Of a DNA stretch of 17,887 nucleotides, positions 1-7,824 are shown piece after piece. The translations under genes were made by a program, and so were the position numbers. The number at the start of each line of letters is the position of its first letter. The stretch's first letter is position 1. Origin of the DNA: Burkholderiales bacterium (GTDB lineage: Bacteria; Pseudomonadota; Gammaproteobacteria; Burkholderiales; Burkholderiaceae_C). The notes under the pieces were generated by a model, which saw only the letters and a program-made list of their open reading frames with translations, was not told the DNA's origin and made no database searches. The DNA is taken from the NCBI GenBank assembly GCA_005793295.1, contig SXSX01000238.1:1-17887 (forward strand). The letters are read 5' to 3'.

Positions 1-1
1 A

Positions 2-601
2 TGTTGTTTTGTTTGGGCTGACCGTGATTACAGTGTTGTTCGCCGGTGCCGGCATGGAGCCGGAGTTTGCACGCTCGCTGGACCCGTCATCATTAACCGC
101 GAGTGGGGCCTAGCCAAAAATGAAAATCCTAGCCAAGGGGCTTTCATTATTGAAGACCTTACCGAATTGGTTGAAGAAGCGGTGTTGGCTGAGTTTGAAA
201 AATTAGCTGAACGCGGCGGTGTGTTGGGTGCGATGGAAACGGGTTACCAGCGTGGCCAGATTCAAGACGAATCTATGCATTACGAAATGCTCAAGCACAC
301 GGGGGAGTTGCCGATTATTGGTGTGAATACCTTCCGCAATCCCCATGGCGATCAGGTCATGGATAAATTGGAGTTAGCCCGCTCGACAGAAGAAGAAAAG
401 CAAAGCCAACTCAAGCGGCTACATGACTTTCATTCTCGCCATGCAAAAGAATCACCTGCGATGCTGTTGCGCTTGCAACAGGCGGTCATTGCGAACGACA
501 ACGTGTTCGACGTGTTGATGGACGCGGTCCGCGTGTGCTCACTAGGTCAAATTACCAACGCCTTATTTGAAGTCGGCGGGCAATACCGACGCAATATGTA
601 A
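2..601 (+). CDS. icmF: Fused isobutyryl-CoA/methylmalonyl-CoA mutase (IcmF type), C-terminal part only
   Basis: This is the C-terminal end of a B12-dependent acyl-CoA mutase large domain, which interconverts branched and linear acyl-CoAs by carbon-skeleton rearrangement. From about base 86 the peptide carries the conserved block IINREWGLAKNEN, then ERGGVLGAMETGYQRG, LKHTGELPIIGVNTF and the terminal GQITNALFEVGGQYRRNM, an ending I associate with IcmF rather than two-subunit MutB. About 170 family-like residues are visible from a protein usually over 1000 long; the N-terminal B12 and G-protein domains lie outside. The frame stays open to base 2, but residues 1-28 do not look like the family, so a frameshift, rearrangement or chimeric join near base 80-86 is possible. 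It ends 11 bp from the convergent gene at 613. IcmF and a MutA/MutB-like enzyme cannot be fully separated from this fragment. Confidence 0.85.
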   Translation, partial: CCFVWADRDYSVVRRCRHGAGVCTLAGPVIINREWGLAKNENPSQGAFIIEDLTELVEEAVLAEFEKLAERGGVLGAMETGYQRGQIQDESMHYEMLKHTGELPIIGVNTFRNPHGDQVMDKLELARSTEEEKQSQLKRLHDFHSRHAKESPAMLLRLQQAVIANDNVFDVLMDAVRVCSLGQITNALFEVGGQYRRNM

Positions 602-612
602 TTAGTCTAGCC

Positions 613-1767
613 TTACTTATTCAATAGCGCCTCTTGCACCGCCCACAGGCGGTCTTGCCCCCACACGGCGGTATCGCCCACATGAAACGAGGGAACGCCC
701 CAAAGACCTAGCGCAAACATCGCGCTGCGGTTCGCTTCTGCAACCGTTCGCCATTCATTCAGGCCGAGTGCTTCCTTAGCTTGCGTCCAAAGCAACCCGG
801 AGCGTTCAACGATTTTTCGCAAGTCTTTGTCGCTTCCAGCGTCAAGACCTTCAGCCCAAACCCCTTGCATAAACGACAGCACATAGCTTTCGCCTTTGCC
901 TTGCGCTAAGGCCAAGGGCATGAGCGCGAGTCCGCGCTCTGTGGGTTTTCCTACGGGGTCATTCAAACGGCCAAAAGGAATGTTGCGCATGCGCGCTTCT
1001 CTTGCGGTGTCAAAGACGATGTACACGCGTTTTTCCCGGGGGACGGGCAGCCCGCGCATTACCATGGGCAAAACGTAGCGCAGGTTCACCTGCGCGCCAG
1101 TGCGGCGCGCTAGTTCAAAGACCCGAGGGGCCACGATGGCGGAATAGGGGCTGCGAAAGGAGAAAAAGAAATCAATGGCCGGTGGATTGGTTAAAGCAAC
1201 TGCGTTTTGAAGGTCTTCACCAGGAGGGAAAAGAAAAGGCGCAGCGTCTTGCTGGAATTGCGGGGTTTGAAGCCCCAAAGTTTGCAAGCGTTTTTCGAGG
1301 TGGTGTAAGCGGTCAACCCCCCAATACCACTCTCCGCCAAACCACAGGGTCGCACCCAGGTAATGCCCTAGGCGCTGGCGCAACTTGTCGGCTTGTTCTC
1401 GTGTTTCATGGGGGTTACTTGCGCGCAAGGGCGACGCGTTTGAACCATCAATACCGTAGTGTTGCGCCAAGCGGGCTGCATCGCGCTGGCTGTAGGCTTC
1501 AAGTAAAGCGCGCTCTGGTGCTGCAGCGTCGCTGGGTGCGCTGACGCAATGGATCTCCATTTGTATTTTGTACCGTGCTTGAAACTGCGGCAATACGGCT
1601 GCTAATAATTGGCTGTACGGATCGTCTTCTTGGTGAAAAAAATGAACCACCTGTGCTTCTTTGCGAGCGGCCCTTCGGGATTCAAAGCGGTGGCGCTTGG
1701 ATTCCAAACGTGCAGGCGACAGCAGGTACTGCATGACTCTCGGAGTCAGCCAAGTTTTAAGTGACAT
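613..1767 (-). CDS. Two-domain DsbA/2-hydroxychromene-2-carboxylate isomerase-like (kappa-GST) protein
   Basis: A 384-residue thioredoxin-fold protein of the DsbA/HCCA-isomerase superfamily. The C-terminal half (about 196-384) shows the family start IDFFFSFRSPYS (residues 198-209), where serine replaces the CxxC redox pair. It also has the cis-proline segment GVPSFHVGD (357-365) followed by WGQDRL (369-374). The N-terminal half appears to be a degenerate copy: VHFFHQEDDPYS (41-52) matches the start, and WYWGVDRL (147-154) matches the closing WGQDRL. Single-domain relatives are about 200 residues, so this is double length. With no CxxC, oxidoreductase activity is unlikely; a glutathione-dependent isomerase or transferase role is possible. 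No signal peptide is seen. The start lies 3 bp after the alkB stop, so the two are probably translationally coupled. The superfamily is secure; substrate and activity are unknown. Confidence 0.8.
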   Translation of the reverse strand: MSLKTWLTPRVMQYLLSPARLESKRHRFESRRAARKEAQVVHFFHQEDDPYSQLLAAVLPQFQARYKIQMEIHCVSAPSDAAAPERALLEAYSQRDAARLAQHYGIDGSNASPLRASNPHETREQADKLRQRLGHYLGATLWFGGEWYWGVDRLHHLEKRLQTLGLQTPQFQQDAAPFLFPPGEDLQNAVALTNPPAIDFFFSFRSPYSAIVAPRVFELARRTGAQVNLRYVLPMVMRGLPVPREKRVYIVFDTAREARMRNIPFGRLNDPVGKPTERGLALMPLALAQGKGESYVLSFMQGVWAEGLDAGSDKDLRKIVERSGLLWTQAKEALGLNEWRTVAEANRSAMFALGLWGVPSFHVGDTAVWGQDRLWAVQEALLNK

Positions 1768-1770
1768 GGT

Positions 1771-2949
1771 TTAAGTGCTTTGTGAATGGCTCTCGGTGAG
1801 CCCATATCGCGCAATGAGGGTGGCGCGACTTTGCGGATCGATATTGATGTTTGCAGTATCGCGTCCTACGCTGGCGAGCAAGCGCGGGTCCATGACGGCC
1901 CGCCACAGCGGCGGAATATAGGCGACCAAAAACATCGCAAAGTAGCCACTGGGCAAAGTCGGCAAGTTGTCGAAGTGGCGCAGTGACTGGTAACGGCGCA
2001 GGGGGTGCGCGTGGTGGTCGGAGTGGCGCTGCAAGTGAAACAAAATCCAATTGGAGAAAATATGGTTGCTGTTCCAAGAGTGGTGGGGCTGACATGCCTC
2101 GTATTTTCCGGGAGCGCGTTGGCGTCTGAGCAAACCGTAATGCTCAATGTAGTTGGCCGAGGTGAGTTGAAAATTAGCCCAAAACGACGCAACGATTAAG
2201 AAGGGCAATACGTTCCAACCCAACCACGCCACCAAGCCCGACCACAAAGCCAGTGTCAATAGCGCTGGTTGGATGATTTCGTTATGGAGTGAGAAAACGG
2301 GCAAACCTGCTTTCTGTAAACGGGATTTTTCAAGCTCCCATGCACGAAACCAGGCGCCTGGCATTTCCCGAAGAACAAAGCGGTATATGGACTCCCCCAT
2401 GCGTGAAGACGCTGGGTCAGCCGGTGTTGCCGCATCGCGGTGGTGGCCCCGGTTGTGCTCAATAAAAAAGTGGCCGTAACCGGAGGGAGCTAAAACTATT
2501 TTTGCCAACCAACGCTCCAGAGCAGTATTTTTATGCCCGAGCTCATGGCCTAAGTTAATACAAAAACCACCCACTGAGCCGCTAATGAGGACCATCGCAA
2601 ACATCGCGTGCAAAGGTAAGTCAAAGTGTGAAACAAACCAAGCGCTAAAAATAAACGCAGCCCACAACACGGGCGCGAGTAAATAGGTAACCCAGCGGTA
2701 ATAGAGATCGGCGTCAAGCGCAGGCACTGCCGATTCAGGTGGATTACTCTGGTCTTCGCCGAGTATGCGATCCAACAAAGGCACGATCGTATAAAAGAAA
2801 ACCACTGGAAGCCAAAGCATCCATGCCTCTCCGGAGTTGAGCATCAAAGCTGGCCCGATCAATACGGTGGTGGGAATAAGCAGGGACAACAACCATGCAT
2901 AGCGTTTGTGGTCGCGGTAGGGCTCGGCGTGCTGGTCTGCAGTGGTCAT
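1771..2949 (-). CDS. alkB: Alkane 1-monooxygenase (AlkB family, membrane non-haem di-iron)
   Basis: A 392-residue integral membrane hydroxylase of the AlkB type, which oxidises terminal methyl groups of alkanes with O2 and electrons from rubredoxin. All diagnostic histidine boxes are present: HELGH (135-139), EHNRGHH (164-170) and HSDHH (309-313), plus the AlkB signature NYIEHYGL (266-273). Hydrophobic segments lie near residues 17-36, 43-58, 88-106, 112-131 and 228-257. Length matches family members of about 400. The di-iron ligands are intact, so the protein should be active. No rubredoxin or rubredoxin reductase gene is in the window, so electron partners must be encoded elsewhere. The gene follows the hydrolase at 3040-3915 by 90 bp and precedes the DsbA-like gene by 3 bp. 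Chain-length preference cannot be read. A related xylene-monooxygenase-like role is less likely given the NYIEHYGL motif. Confidence 0.93.
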   Translation of the reverse strand: MTTADQHAEPYRDHKRYAWLLSLLIPTTVLIGPALMLNSGEAWMLWLPVVFFYTIVPLLDRILGEDQSNPPESAVPALDADLYYRWVTYLLAPVLWAAFIFSAWFVSHFDLPLHAMFAMVLISGSVGGFCINLGHELGHKNTALERWLAKIVLAPSGYGHFFIEHNRGHHRDAATPADPASSRMGESIYRFVLREMPGAWFRAWELEKSRLQKAGLPVFSLHNEIIQPALLTLALWSGLVAWLGWNVLPFLIVASFWANFQLTSANYIEHYGLLRRQRAPGKYEACQPHHSWNSNHIFSNWILFHLQRHSDHHAHPLRRYQSLRHFDNLPTLPSGYFAMFLVAYIPPLWRAVMDPRLLASVGRDTANINIDPQSRATLIARYGLTESHSQST

Positions 2950-3039
2950 GGGCGGGTTCGCTCAATAGGCATCTTGATAAAACAAAACCTATTGTGCAGC
3001 GCCTATGCAAGACTGTTTTACGGGTTTACCCGCAGAGGG
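2950..3039 (-). promoter_or_regulatory. alkB leader with inverted repeat CAATAGG-N18-CCTATTG
   Basis: This 90-bp gap lies between the stop of the upstream hydrolase gene and the alkB start. It contains a perfect 7-bp inverted repeat, CAATAGG (2963-2969) and CCTATTG (2988-2994), with an 18-bp spacer. A further GCCTAT (3001-3006) could pair with ATAGGC (2965-2970). A short stem, CGGGT-TT-ACCCG (3021-3032), sits just after the hydrolase stop but has no T-tract. I found no convincing -35/-10 pair and only a weak ribosome-binding site for alkB. The repeat could be an operator or an mRNA hairpin; this is inference. Confidence 0.35.
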
Positions 3040-3915
3040 TCATGCCATTGTCTGCGCTAGCCAGTTGCAAAGTTCGCTGTCGGGCGAGTCGAAGCCCGCA
3101 ATCACCGTAAAGTGATCCGCGCCGTCAATGGCTTTTAAAGTCGAATGATTGCCTTGGGCGCTCCATGCTGCGTGAAATAACTGCGACTGGCGAGAAAACT
3201 CCGTGGTCTCTGCGCCACCCCAGGTAATCCATGTGGGCGTTTTGCTGGGGCGTACTAAAAAGGCGGGGGAGTTTCTTTGGATGGTGCCAACATCGAGTTG
3301 AATCAGGGGCTGCAAATAGCTGTAGCGCAGGGGTGCGAGGTCGTACAAACCGCTGATACACAGCGCGGCTTTCAGCGGGTCTTGGGGTAGGCCATAGTCG
3401 CGTGCCCATTGGGTTTCCAAACACATGGCTGTTAAATGGCCACCCGCCGAATGTCCTCCGACTGAGACGCGTTGTGGGTCGCCCCCGTGGTAAGCAATAT
3501 TGCGCAGCGTCCAAGCCACGGCAGCGCGAACTTGGCGGGTAATTTCATCGAGTGTGACATGCGGGCATAAATCGTAATTCACCACAACGGTCGTGATGCC
3601 GCGTTGGTGCAGACCCAAGGCAACGCTACTGAATTCTTTGCTTGAGAGTGCACGCCAATAGCCGCCATGGATAAATACAAAGACCGGGGCATTGGGCTGG
3701 TCTGCAGGAAAAATATCCAAGGTCTCGTGGACGGTTGGCCCATAGGGAACGTCCAGCACATGGCGCAAAGTCGAGCGCGCTATCGCACTTTGCGCTACAA
3801 AGTGTTTGCCCGGCGCGCTGGGATCGCTTAACGCGATAGAAGGGTTGTACTGGGCATCGATTTGCGATTGTTCAGTGAAATCGCGGTACAGCGGTCGCTT
3901 GGCAGGGGTGGACAT
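3040..3915 (-). CDS. Alpha/beta hydrolase, arylformamidase (kynurenine formamidase)-like
   Basis: A 291-residue serine hydrolase of the family containing the animal-type N-formylkynurenine formamidase. It shows the oxyanion motif HGGYW (83-87), the nucleophile elbow GGHSAGG (153-159, Ser156), an acidic candidate Glu236 in GGAETTEF, and the catalytic histidine in GADHF (His268). These give a complete Ser-Glu/Asp-His set. There is no signal peptide, so it is expected to be cytoplasmic. No kynureninase or tryptophan dioxygenase gene is nearby, so a role in tryptophan breakdown is only one option; a general esterase or amidase is equally possible. It lies 25 bp downstream of dbpA on the same strand. 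The start ATG at 3915 gives a normal family length. The fold is highly secure; the substrate is not. Confidence 0.88.
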   Translation of the reverse strand: MSTPAKRPLYRDFTEQSQIDAQYNPSIALSDPSAPGKHFVAQSAIARSTLRHVLDVPYGPTVHETLDIFPADQPNAPVFVFIHGGYWRALSSKEFSSVALGLHQRGITTVVVNYDLCPHVTLDEITRQVRAAVAWTLRNIAYHGGDPQRVSVGGHSAGGHLTAMCLETQWARDYGLPQDPLKAALCISGLYDLAPLRYSYLQPLIQLDVGTIQRNSPAFLVRPSKTPTWITWGGAETTEFSRQSQLFHAAWSAQGNHSTLKAIDGADHFTVIAGFDSPDSELCNWLAQTMA

Positions 3916-3940
3916 GGGGCAGGGCTCCTGAATAATGCCC

Positions 3941-5335
3941 TTACATCATACGAACTTTGACCGACTTTCCTTTGATGCGTCCCGCATTGAGTTTGGCGCA
4001 GGCCGCGCTGGCAATTTTTCGATCTACCGCCACAAAGGTACAAAACTCAGTGACTTGAATTTTGCCGATTTGCTCTCGCGTGTAGGCGGGCCCACCTTCG
4101 TCGTTGGTTAGTGCTCCCAATACGTCGCCCGGGCGAATTTTTTCTTTTCTTCCGCCCAGTATTTGCAAGCTCACCATGGGCGCGAGCAAGGGATCGGTGC
4201 TGGCGGGGGTGAGCGTTTCTAGGCCAAACCAGGTGCTTGAAAAATGCTGGTACTGCTCAATTTTTCCAACCGCACCCATGTCGTTCATGCTCGCCAAGCT
4301 CAGCGCCAAACCAGACGCGCCGGCGCGCCCGGTTCGACCCACGCGGTGCACATGAACCTCGGGGTCGGGCGTGATATCCACGTTGATCACGGCTTCGAGT
4401 TGGTTGATATCGAGCCCCCGTGAGGCGACGTCCGTGGCAACCAGAACCGAACAACTGCGATTTGAAAATTGCGCGAGTACTTGGTCACGCTCGCGTTGTT
4501 CGAGTTCGCCGTAAAGCGCCAATGCGTTAAAGCCTTGTTGTTGCAGTAAGTCAACTAGGTCTTTGCACTGCTGTTTGGTATTGCAAAATGCCAACGTACT
4601 GACAGGTCGAAAATGCATCAACAACTTGCCCACGGTTTCCAAACGGTTGGCGCGGGTGACTTCATAAAAACGCTGTTCAATTTGGCTTTGGGCTTGCGGC
4701 GCTTCGATCTTGATTTGCTGCGGAGTGCGCATGAATTGGCGTGCCAACTTCTCTATGCCCTCAGGATAGGTGGCTGAGAACAACAAGGTTTGGCGCTCTT
4801 TGGGCGTTTGTTTGACGACCTTGGCAATGTCGTCAAAAAATCCCATGTCCAACATCCGATCGGCTTCGTCCAGGACCAATGTATTTAAGCCATCGAGCAC
4901 CAAGTAGCCTCGCTCCAAGTGGTCCATGATGCGCCCGGGTGTTCCCACCACAATGTGCGCGCCGTTCTCGAGCGAAGCGCGTTGGCCTCGTAAAGCAATA
5001 CCACCGCACAAGGTCACCACTTTGATGTTGTCTTGGGCCCGCGCCAAGCGGCGAATTTCCACCGTCACTTGGTCGGCCAGTTCGCGGGTGGGGCACATCA
5101 CCATGGCTTGCACCGAAAACCAACGCGGGTTGAGTTTGGCTAAAAGCGCCAACGCAAAGGCGGCAGTTTTCCCGCTGCCAGTTTTGGCTTGGGCGATCAG
5201 GTCGGTACCCGTCAACGCTACGGGCAGACTGGCGGCCTGAATCGGCGTCATCTCCAAATAGCCTAATTGCTCCAAATTGGCCAAGGTGGCCGGGGCCAAT
5301 GCCAGCGTTGCAAACGCGTTGGTTTTTAAAGTCAT
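3941..5335 (-). CDS. dbpA: ATP-dependent RNA helicase DbpA (DEAD box)
   Basis: A 464-residue DEAD-box helicase. The order of motifs is complete: Q-motif region around TPIQ (30-33), Walker A AKTGSGKT (50-57), PTRELA (82-87), TPGR (132-135), DEAD (156-159), SAT (187-189), ASRGLD (304-309) and HRVGRTGR (330-337). The C-terminal segment (about 387-464) matches the small RNA-binding domain that in DbpA recognises hairpin 92 of 23S rRNA, placing the enzyme in late 50S assembly. This domain distinguishes it from RhlE or SrmB. The start codon overlaps the stop of the upstream FKBP gene in an ATGA arrangement (5332-5335), and the ribosome-binding site is weak, so translation is probably coupled to the FKBP gene. 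Neighbouring htpG and FKBP genes suggest shared stress expression. Confidence 0.95.
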   Translation of the reverse strand: MTLKTNAFATLALAPATLANLEQLGYLEMTPIQAASLPVALTGTDLIAQAKTGSGKTAAFALALLAKLNPRWFSVQAMVMCPTRELADQVTVEIRRLARAQDNIKVVTLCGGIALRGQRASLENGAHIVVGTPGRIMDHLERGYLVLDGLNTLVLDEADRMLDMGFFDDIAKVVKQTPKERQTLLFSATYPEGIEKLARQFMRTPQQIKIEAPQAQSQIEQRFYEVTRANRLETVGKLLMHFRPVSTLAFCNTKQQCKDLVDLLQQQGFNALALYGELEQRERDQVLAQFSNRSCSVLVATDVASRGLDINQLEAVINVDITPDPEVHVHRVGRTGRAGASGLALSLASMNDMGAVGKIEQYQHFSSTWFGLETLTPASTDPLLAPMVSLQILGGRKEKIRPGDVLGALTNDEGGPAYTREQIGKIQVTEFCTFVAVDRKIASAACAKLNAGRIKGKSVKVRMM

Positions 5336-5775
5336 TTGCCGTTAATGGCAAGCAACTCCACCTCAAACAAAATCGTTGCGTTTGGCGGTATGGTGCTACC
5401 TGCGCCACGCGCTCCGTAGGCAATGGACGCTGGGCAAGTGAGCTTGGCTTTACCGCCAACCTTCATGCGCTGCACGCCTTCGGTCCAACAGGCAATCACA
5501 CCGCTCAAAGGAAACTCAATGGCTTCATTGCGTTTGTAGGAGCTGTCAAATTCACGGCCATCGGGAAAGGTGCCGCGGTAGTGCACCTTCACAGTGTCAC
5601 TGGCTTTGGGGCTGGCGCCGGTGCCATCTTTGAGAGATCGGTACACCAAGCCACTGGGCGTAACCACCGCGCCGGCTTCTTTGGCCGCTGCTTGGGTGAC
5701 TGCGTCAGCCGCCCAGGCGGGTGAGGCGCTGGCTAAGAGCGCTAAAAGGGCGAGAGTCAAACCGGTTTTTTTCAT
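5332..5775 (-). CDS. FKBP-type peptidyl-prolyl cis-trans isomerase, exported
   Basis: A 147-residue FK506-binding-protein-type prolyl isomerase that speeds folding at Xaa-Pro bonds. The N-terminus is a clear signal peptide: two lysines, a hydrophobic core at about residues 6-16, and a likely cut after AWA (20-22), so the product should be periplasmic. The single FKBP domain covers about 44-147. It keeps expected active-site residues: Tyr66 (KVHYRG), Phe76-Asp77 (REFDSS), Val93-Ile94, Trp97 (CWTEGVQ) and Tyr110 (SIAYGARG). The ribosome-binding site TAAGGA overlaps the htpG stop 8 bp upstream, and its own stop overlaps the dbpA start. This places it in the middle of a tight htpG-FKBP-dbpA unit. 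Length and architecture resemble small exported FKBPs rather than FkpA or trigger factor. Confidence 0.93.
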   Translation of the reverse strand: MKKTGLTLALLALLASASPAWAADAVTQAAAKEAGAVVTPSGLVYRSLKDGTGASPKASDTVKVHYRGTFPDGREFDSSYKRNEAIEFPLSGVIACWTEGVQRMKVGGKAKLTCPASIAYGARGAGSTIPPNATILFEVELLAINGK

Positions 5776-5783
5776 GGGAATCC

Positions 5784-7766
5784 TTAAACTAACAAAGCGT
5801 TCACGCGCTTAACGTAAGCGGCTGGGTCTGCAGGCATTCCACCTTCAGCAAGCAAGGCCTGGTCAAACAAAATATGCGCCAAGTCATGGAAGTGCACCGA
5901 GCCGTCGAGTTTTTTCACCAGCGCGTGTTCGGCGTTGACTTCTAAAACAGGCTTCACTTCAGGCGCGGCTTGTCCGGCTTGTTTGAGCATGCGTGCCAAC
6001 TGTGTGCTCATGCCGTGGTCTTGCACGACCAAGCAAGCAGGGCTGTCGACCAAGCGGGTGGTTACGCGAACATCTTCGGCCTTGTCTTTGAGCGCTTCTT
6101 TGAGTTTAGCCAGCAGGGGTTTGAAAGTTTCTGCGGCTTCTTCTGCGGCCTTCTTTTCAGTATCGTCTTGCAAGCTTCCCAAATCGACGGCCCCTTTGGC
6201 AACGCTTTGCATGGGCGTGCCGTCAAAGTCTTGCAGGTAATTGAGCGCCCACTCATCGACGCGGTCCGTCATCAAAAGCACCTCAATGCCTTTCTTCTTG
6301 AACACTTCCAATTGGGGGCTGTTTTTAGCCGCAGCCAAGGTATCCGCGGTGATGTAGTAAATGGCCTCTTGGCCCTCTTTCATCCGCGTTTTGTAATCTG
6401 CAAGGGAGATGCTTGCGGTATCCGTACTAGTGCTGGCAAAGCGCAAGAGTTTGGCAAGCCGATCTTTGTTGGCAAAGTCTTCGCCCAAGCCTTCTTTTAG
6501 TACCGCGCCAAATTCCGCATAAAACTTCGTGTATTTACCGATCTGCGCTTTGTCTTCTTCGGAGACCACATCGGTCACACCATCGGCCGAGGCTTCCAGG
6601 GCGATGTCGTGTTTGGCTAAGTCTTCGAGCATACCTAAAACGCGTTTGGTACAGCCCTCGCGAATGGCTTTGACATCGCGGCTTTCTTGCAGCAATTCGC
6701 GGCTGACGTTGAGCGGCAAATCAGCCGAGTCCACCACCCCTTTGACAAAGCGCAGGTAGGTGGGGAGCAAGGCTTCGGCGTCATCCATGATGAACACGCG
6801 TTTGACATACAGCTTGATGCCCGCGGTTTTTTCGCGGTTATACAAATCCATGGGCGCTTTGCCGGGAATGTAGAGCAGTTGGGTGTATTCGGTGCTTCCC
6901 TCCACGCGGTTGTGCGTGTGGGCTAAGGGCGCTTCAAAATCGTGGCTGATTTGTTTGTAGAAGTCGTCGTATTGCTCTTGGCTGATGTCTTTTTTTGCAC
7001 GTGCCCAAATCGCATTGGCTTTATTGACCGGTTCCCATTCGCCGGTTTTGACCATAGCGCCCGGTTGGCGTCCGCCGCTCTCATCGCTGGGGTTAATGAG
7101 TTCGCCATCTTTCCATTCTTCCTTTTCCATCAAGATGGGAAGGCTGATGTGGTCAGAGTATTTATTGATAATTCCTTTGACTTTCCACGCGTTGGCATAG
7201 TCTTGCGCGTCTTCGCGCAGGTGCAAGGTCACGCTGGTTCCGCGTTGCTCACGAGAAATCGCTTCGACTTCAAATGCGCCGCCGCCACTGGCGCCGCCGT
7301 CGCTGACCCAGCGCACACCTTGTGCCACCGGCAATCCCGCTCGGCGCGATTCCACGGTGATTTTGTCGGCCACGATAAAACCAGAATAAAAACCAACGCC
7401 AAATTGGCCAATGAGTTGCGAGTCGGCTTTTTGGTCGCCGCTGAGTTTGGAGACAAAGTCTTTGGTACCGCTCTTAGCGATGGTGCCTAGGTTGTCGATC
7501 GCTTCTTGTTCTGAGAGCCCAATGCCGTTGTCGGTAATGGTCAGGGTTTTGGCGTCTTTATCAAAAGTCACTTTGACTTTTAACTCCGCGTCGCTTTCCA
7601 ATAAATCGGGTGCGTTGATAGCTTCAAAGCGCAGTTTGTCGCAGGCGTCAGATGCGTTAGAAATTAATTCACGCAGAAAAATCTCTTTGTTGGAATAGAG
7701 CGAGTGGGTAACGAGGTGCAGGAGTTGCGCAACTTCGGCTTGAAAATTAAGGGTTTGCTTGGTCAT
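5784..7766 (-). CDS. htpG: Molecular chaperone HtpG (bacterial Hsp90)
   Basis: Bacterial Hsp90, a cytoplasmic dimeric ATP-driven chaperone. With the ATG at 7766 it has 660 residues, close to the usual 620-650. The GHKL ATPase site is intact: E33 and N37 in LRELISNASDA, D79 in ITDNGIGLS (77-85), and the glycine loop GQFGVGFYSG (120-129). Middle-domain blocks typical of the family follow, including LPLNVSRELLQ. An upstream in-frame ATG at 7838 is rejected because it lies inside the -10 element of a sigma-32-type promoter and adds 24 residues unrelated to the conserved start MTKQTLNFQAEV. The ribosome-binding site before 7766 is weak. The gene leads the tight unit with the FKBP and dbpA genes. 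Confidence 0.97.
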   Translation of the reverse strand: MTKQTLNFQAEVAQLLHLVTHSLYSNKEIFLRELISNASDACDKLRFEAINAPDLLESDAELKVKVTFDKDAKTLTITDNGIGLSEQEAIDNLGTIAKSGTKDFVSKLSGDQKADSQLIGQFGVGFYSGFIVADKITVESRRAGLPVAQGVRWVSDGGASGGGAFEVEAISREQRGTSVTLHLREDAQDYANAWKVKGIINKYSDHISLPILMEKEEWKDGELINPSDESGGRQPGAMVKTGEWEPVNKANAIWARAKKDISQEQYDDFYKQISHDFEAPLAHTHNRVEGSTEYTQLLYIPGKAPMDLYNREKTAGIKLYVKRVFIMDDAEALLPTYLRFVKGVVDSADLPLNVSRELLQESRDVKAIREGCTKRVLGMLEDLAKHDIALEASADGVTDVVSEEDKAQIGKYTKFYAEFGAVLKEGLGEDFANKDRLAKLLRFASTSTDTASISLADYKTRMKEGQEAIYYITADTLAAAKNSPQLEVFKKKGIEVLLMTDRVDEWALNYLQDFDGTPMQSVAKGAVDLGSLQDDTEKKAAEEAAETFKPLLAKLKEALKDKAEDVRVTTRLVDSPACLVVQDHGMSTQLARMLKQAGQAAPEVKPVLEVNAEHALVKKLDGSVHFHDLAHILFDQALLAEGGMPADPAAYVKRVNALLV

Positions 7767-7824
7767 AAAAATAGCGGTTTCTAAAGTAAAAAACGAGTCA
7801 GTCGCAGTTTGTGGGAGAACATTA

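Noticed and set aside
602..612. Terminator between the convergent mutase and DsbA-like genes
   Set aside because: The gap is 11 bp and contains no inverted repeat.
1002..1544. 180-codon plus-strand open frame opposite the DsbA-like gene
   Set aside because: Arg- and Gly-rich translation with no motif; the opposite frame carries both thioredoxin-fold signatures.
3021..3032. CGGGT-TT-ACCCG stem as terminator of the hydrolase gene
   Set aside because: Only a 4-5 bp stem with no T-tract on the transcribed side; too weak to call.
4833..5459. 208-codon minus-strand frame overlapping dbpA and the FKBP gene
   Set aside because: It is a shifted frame across two confirmed genes; both true frames carry complete motif sets.
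6942..7490. 182-codon plus-strand open frame opposite htpG
   Set aside because: Complementary shadow of conserved HtpG coding sequence with no family features of its own.
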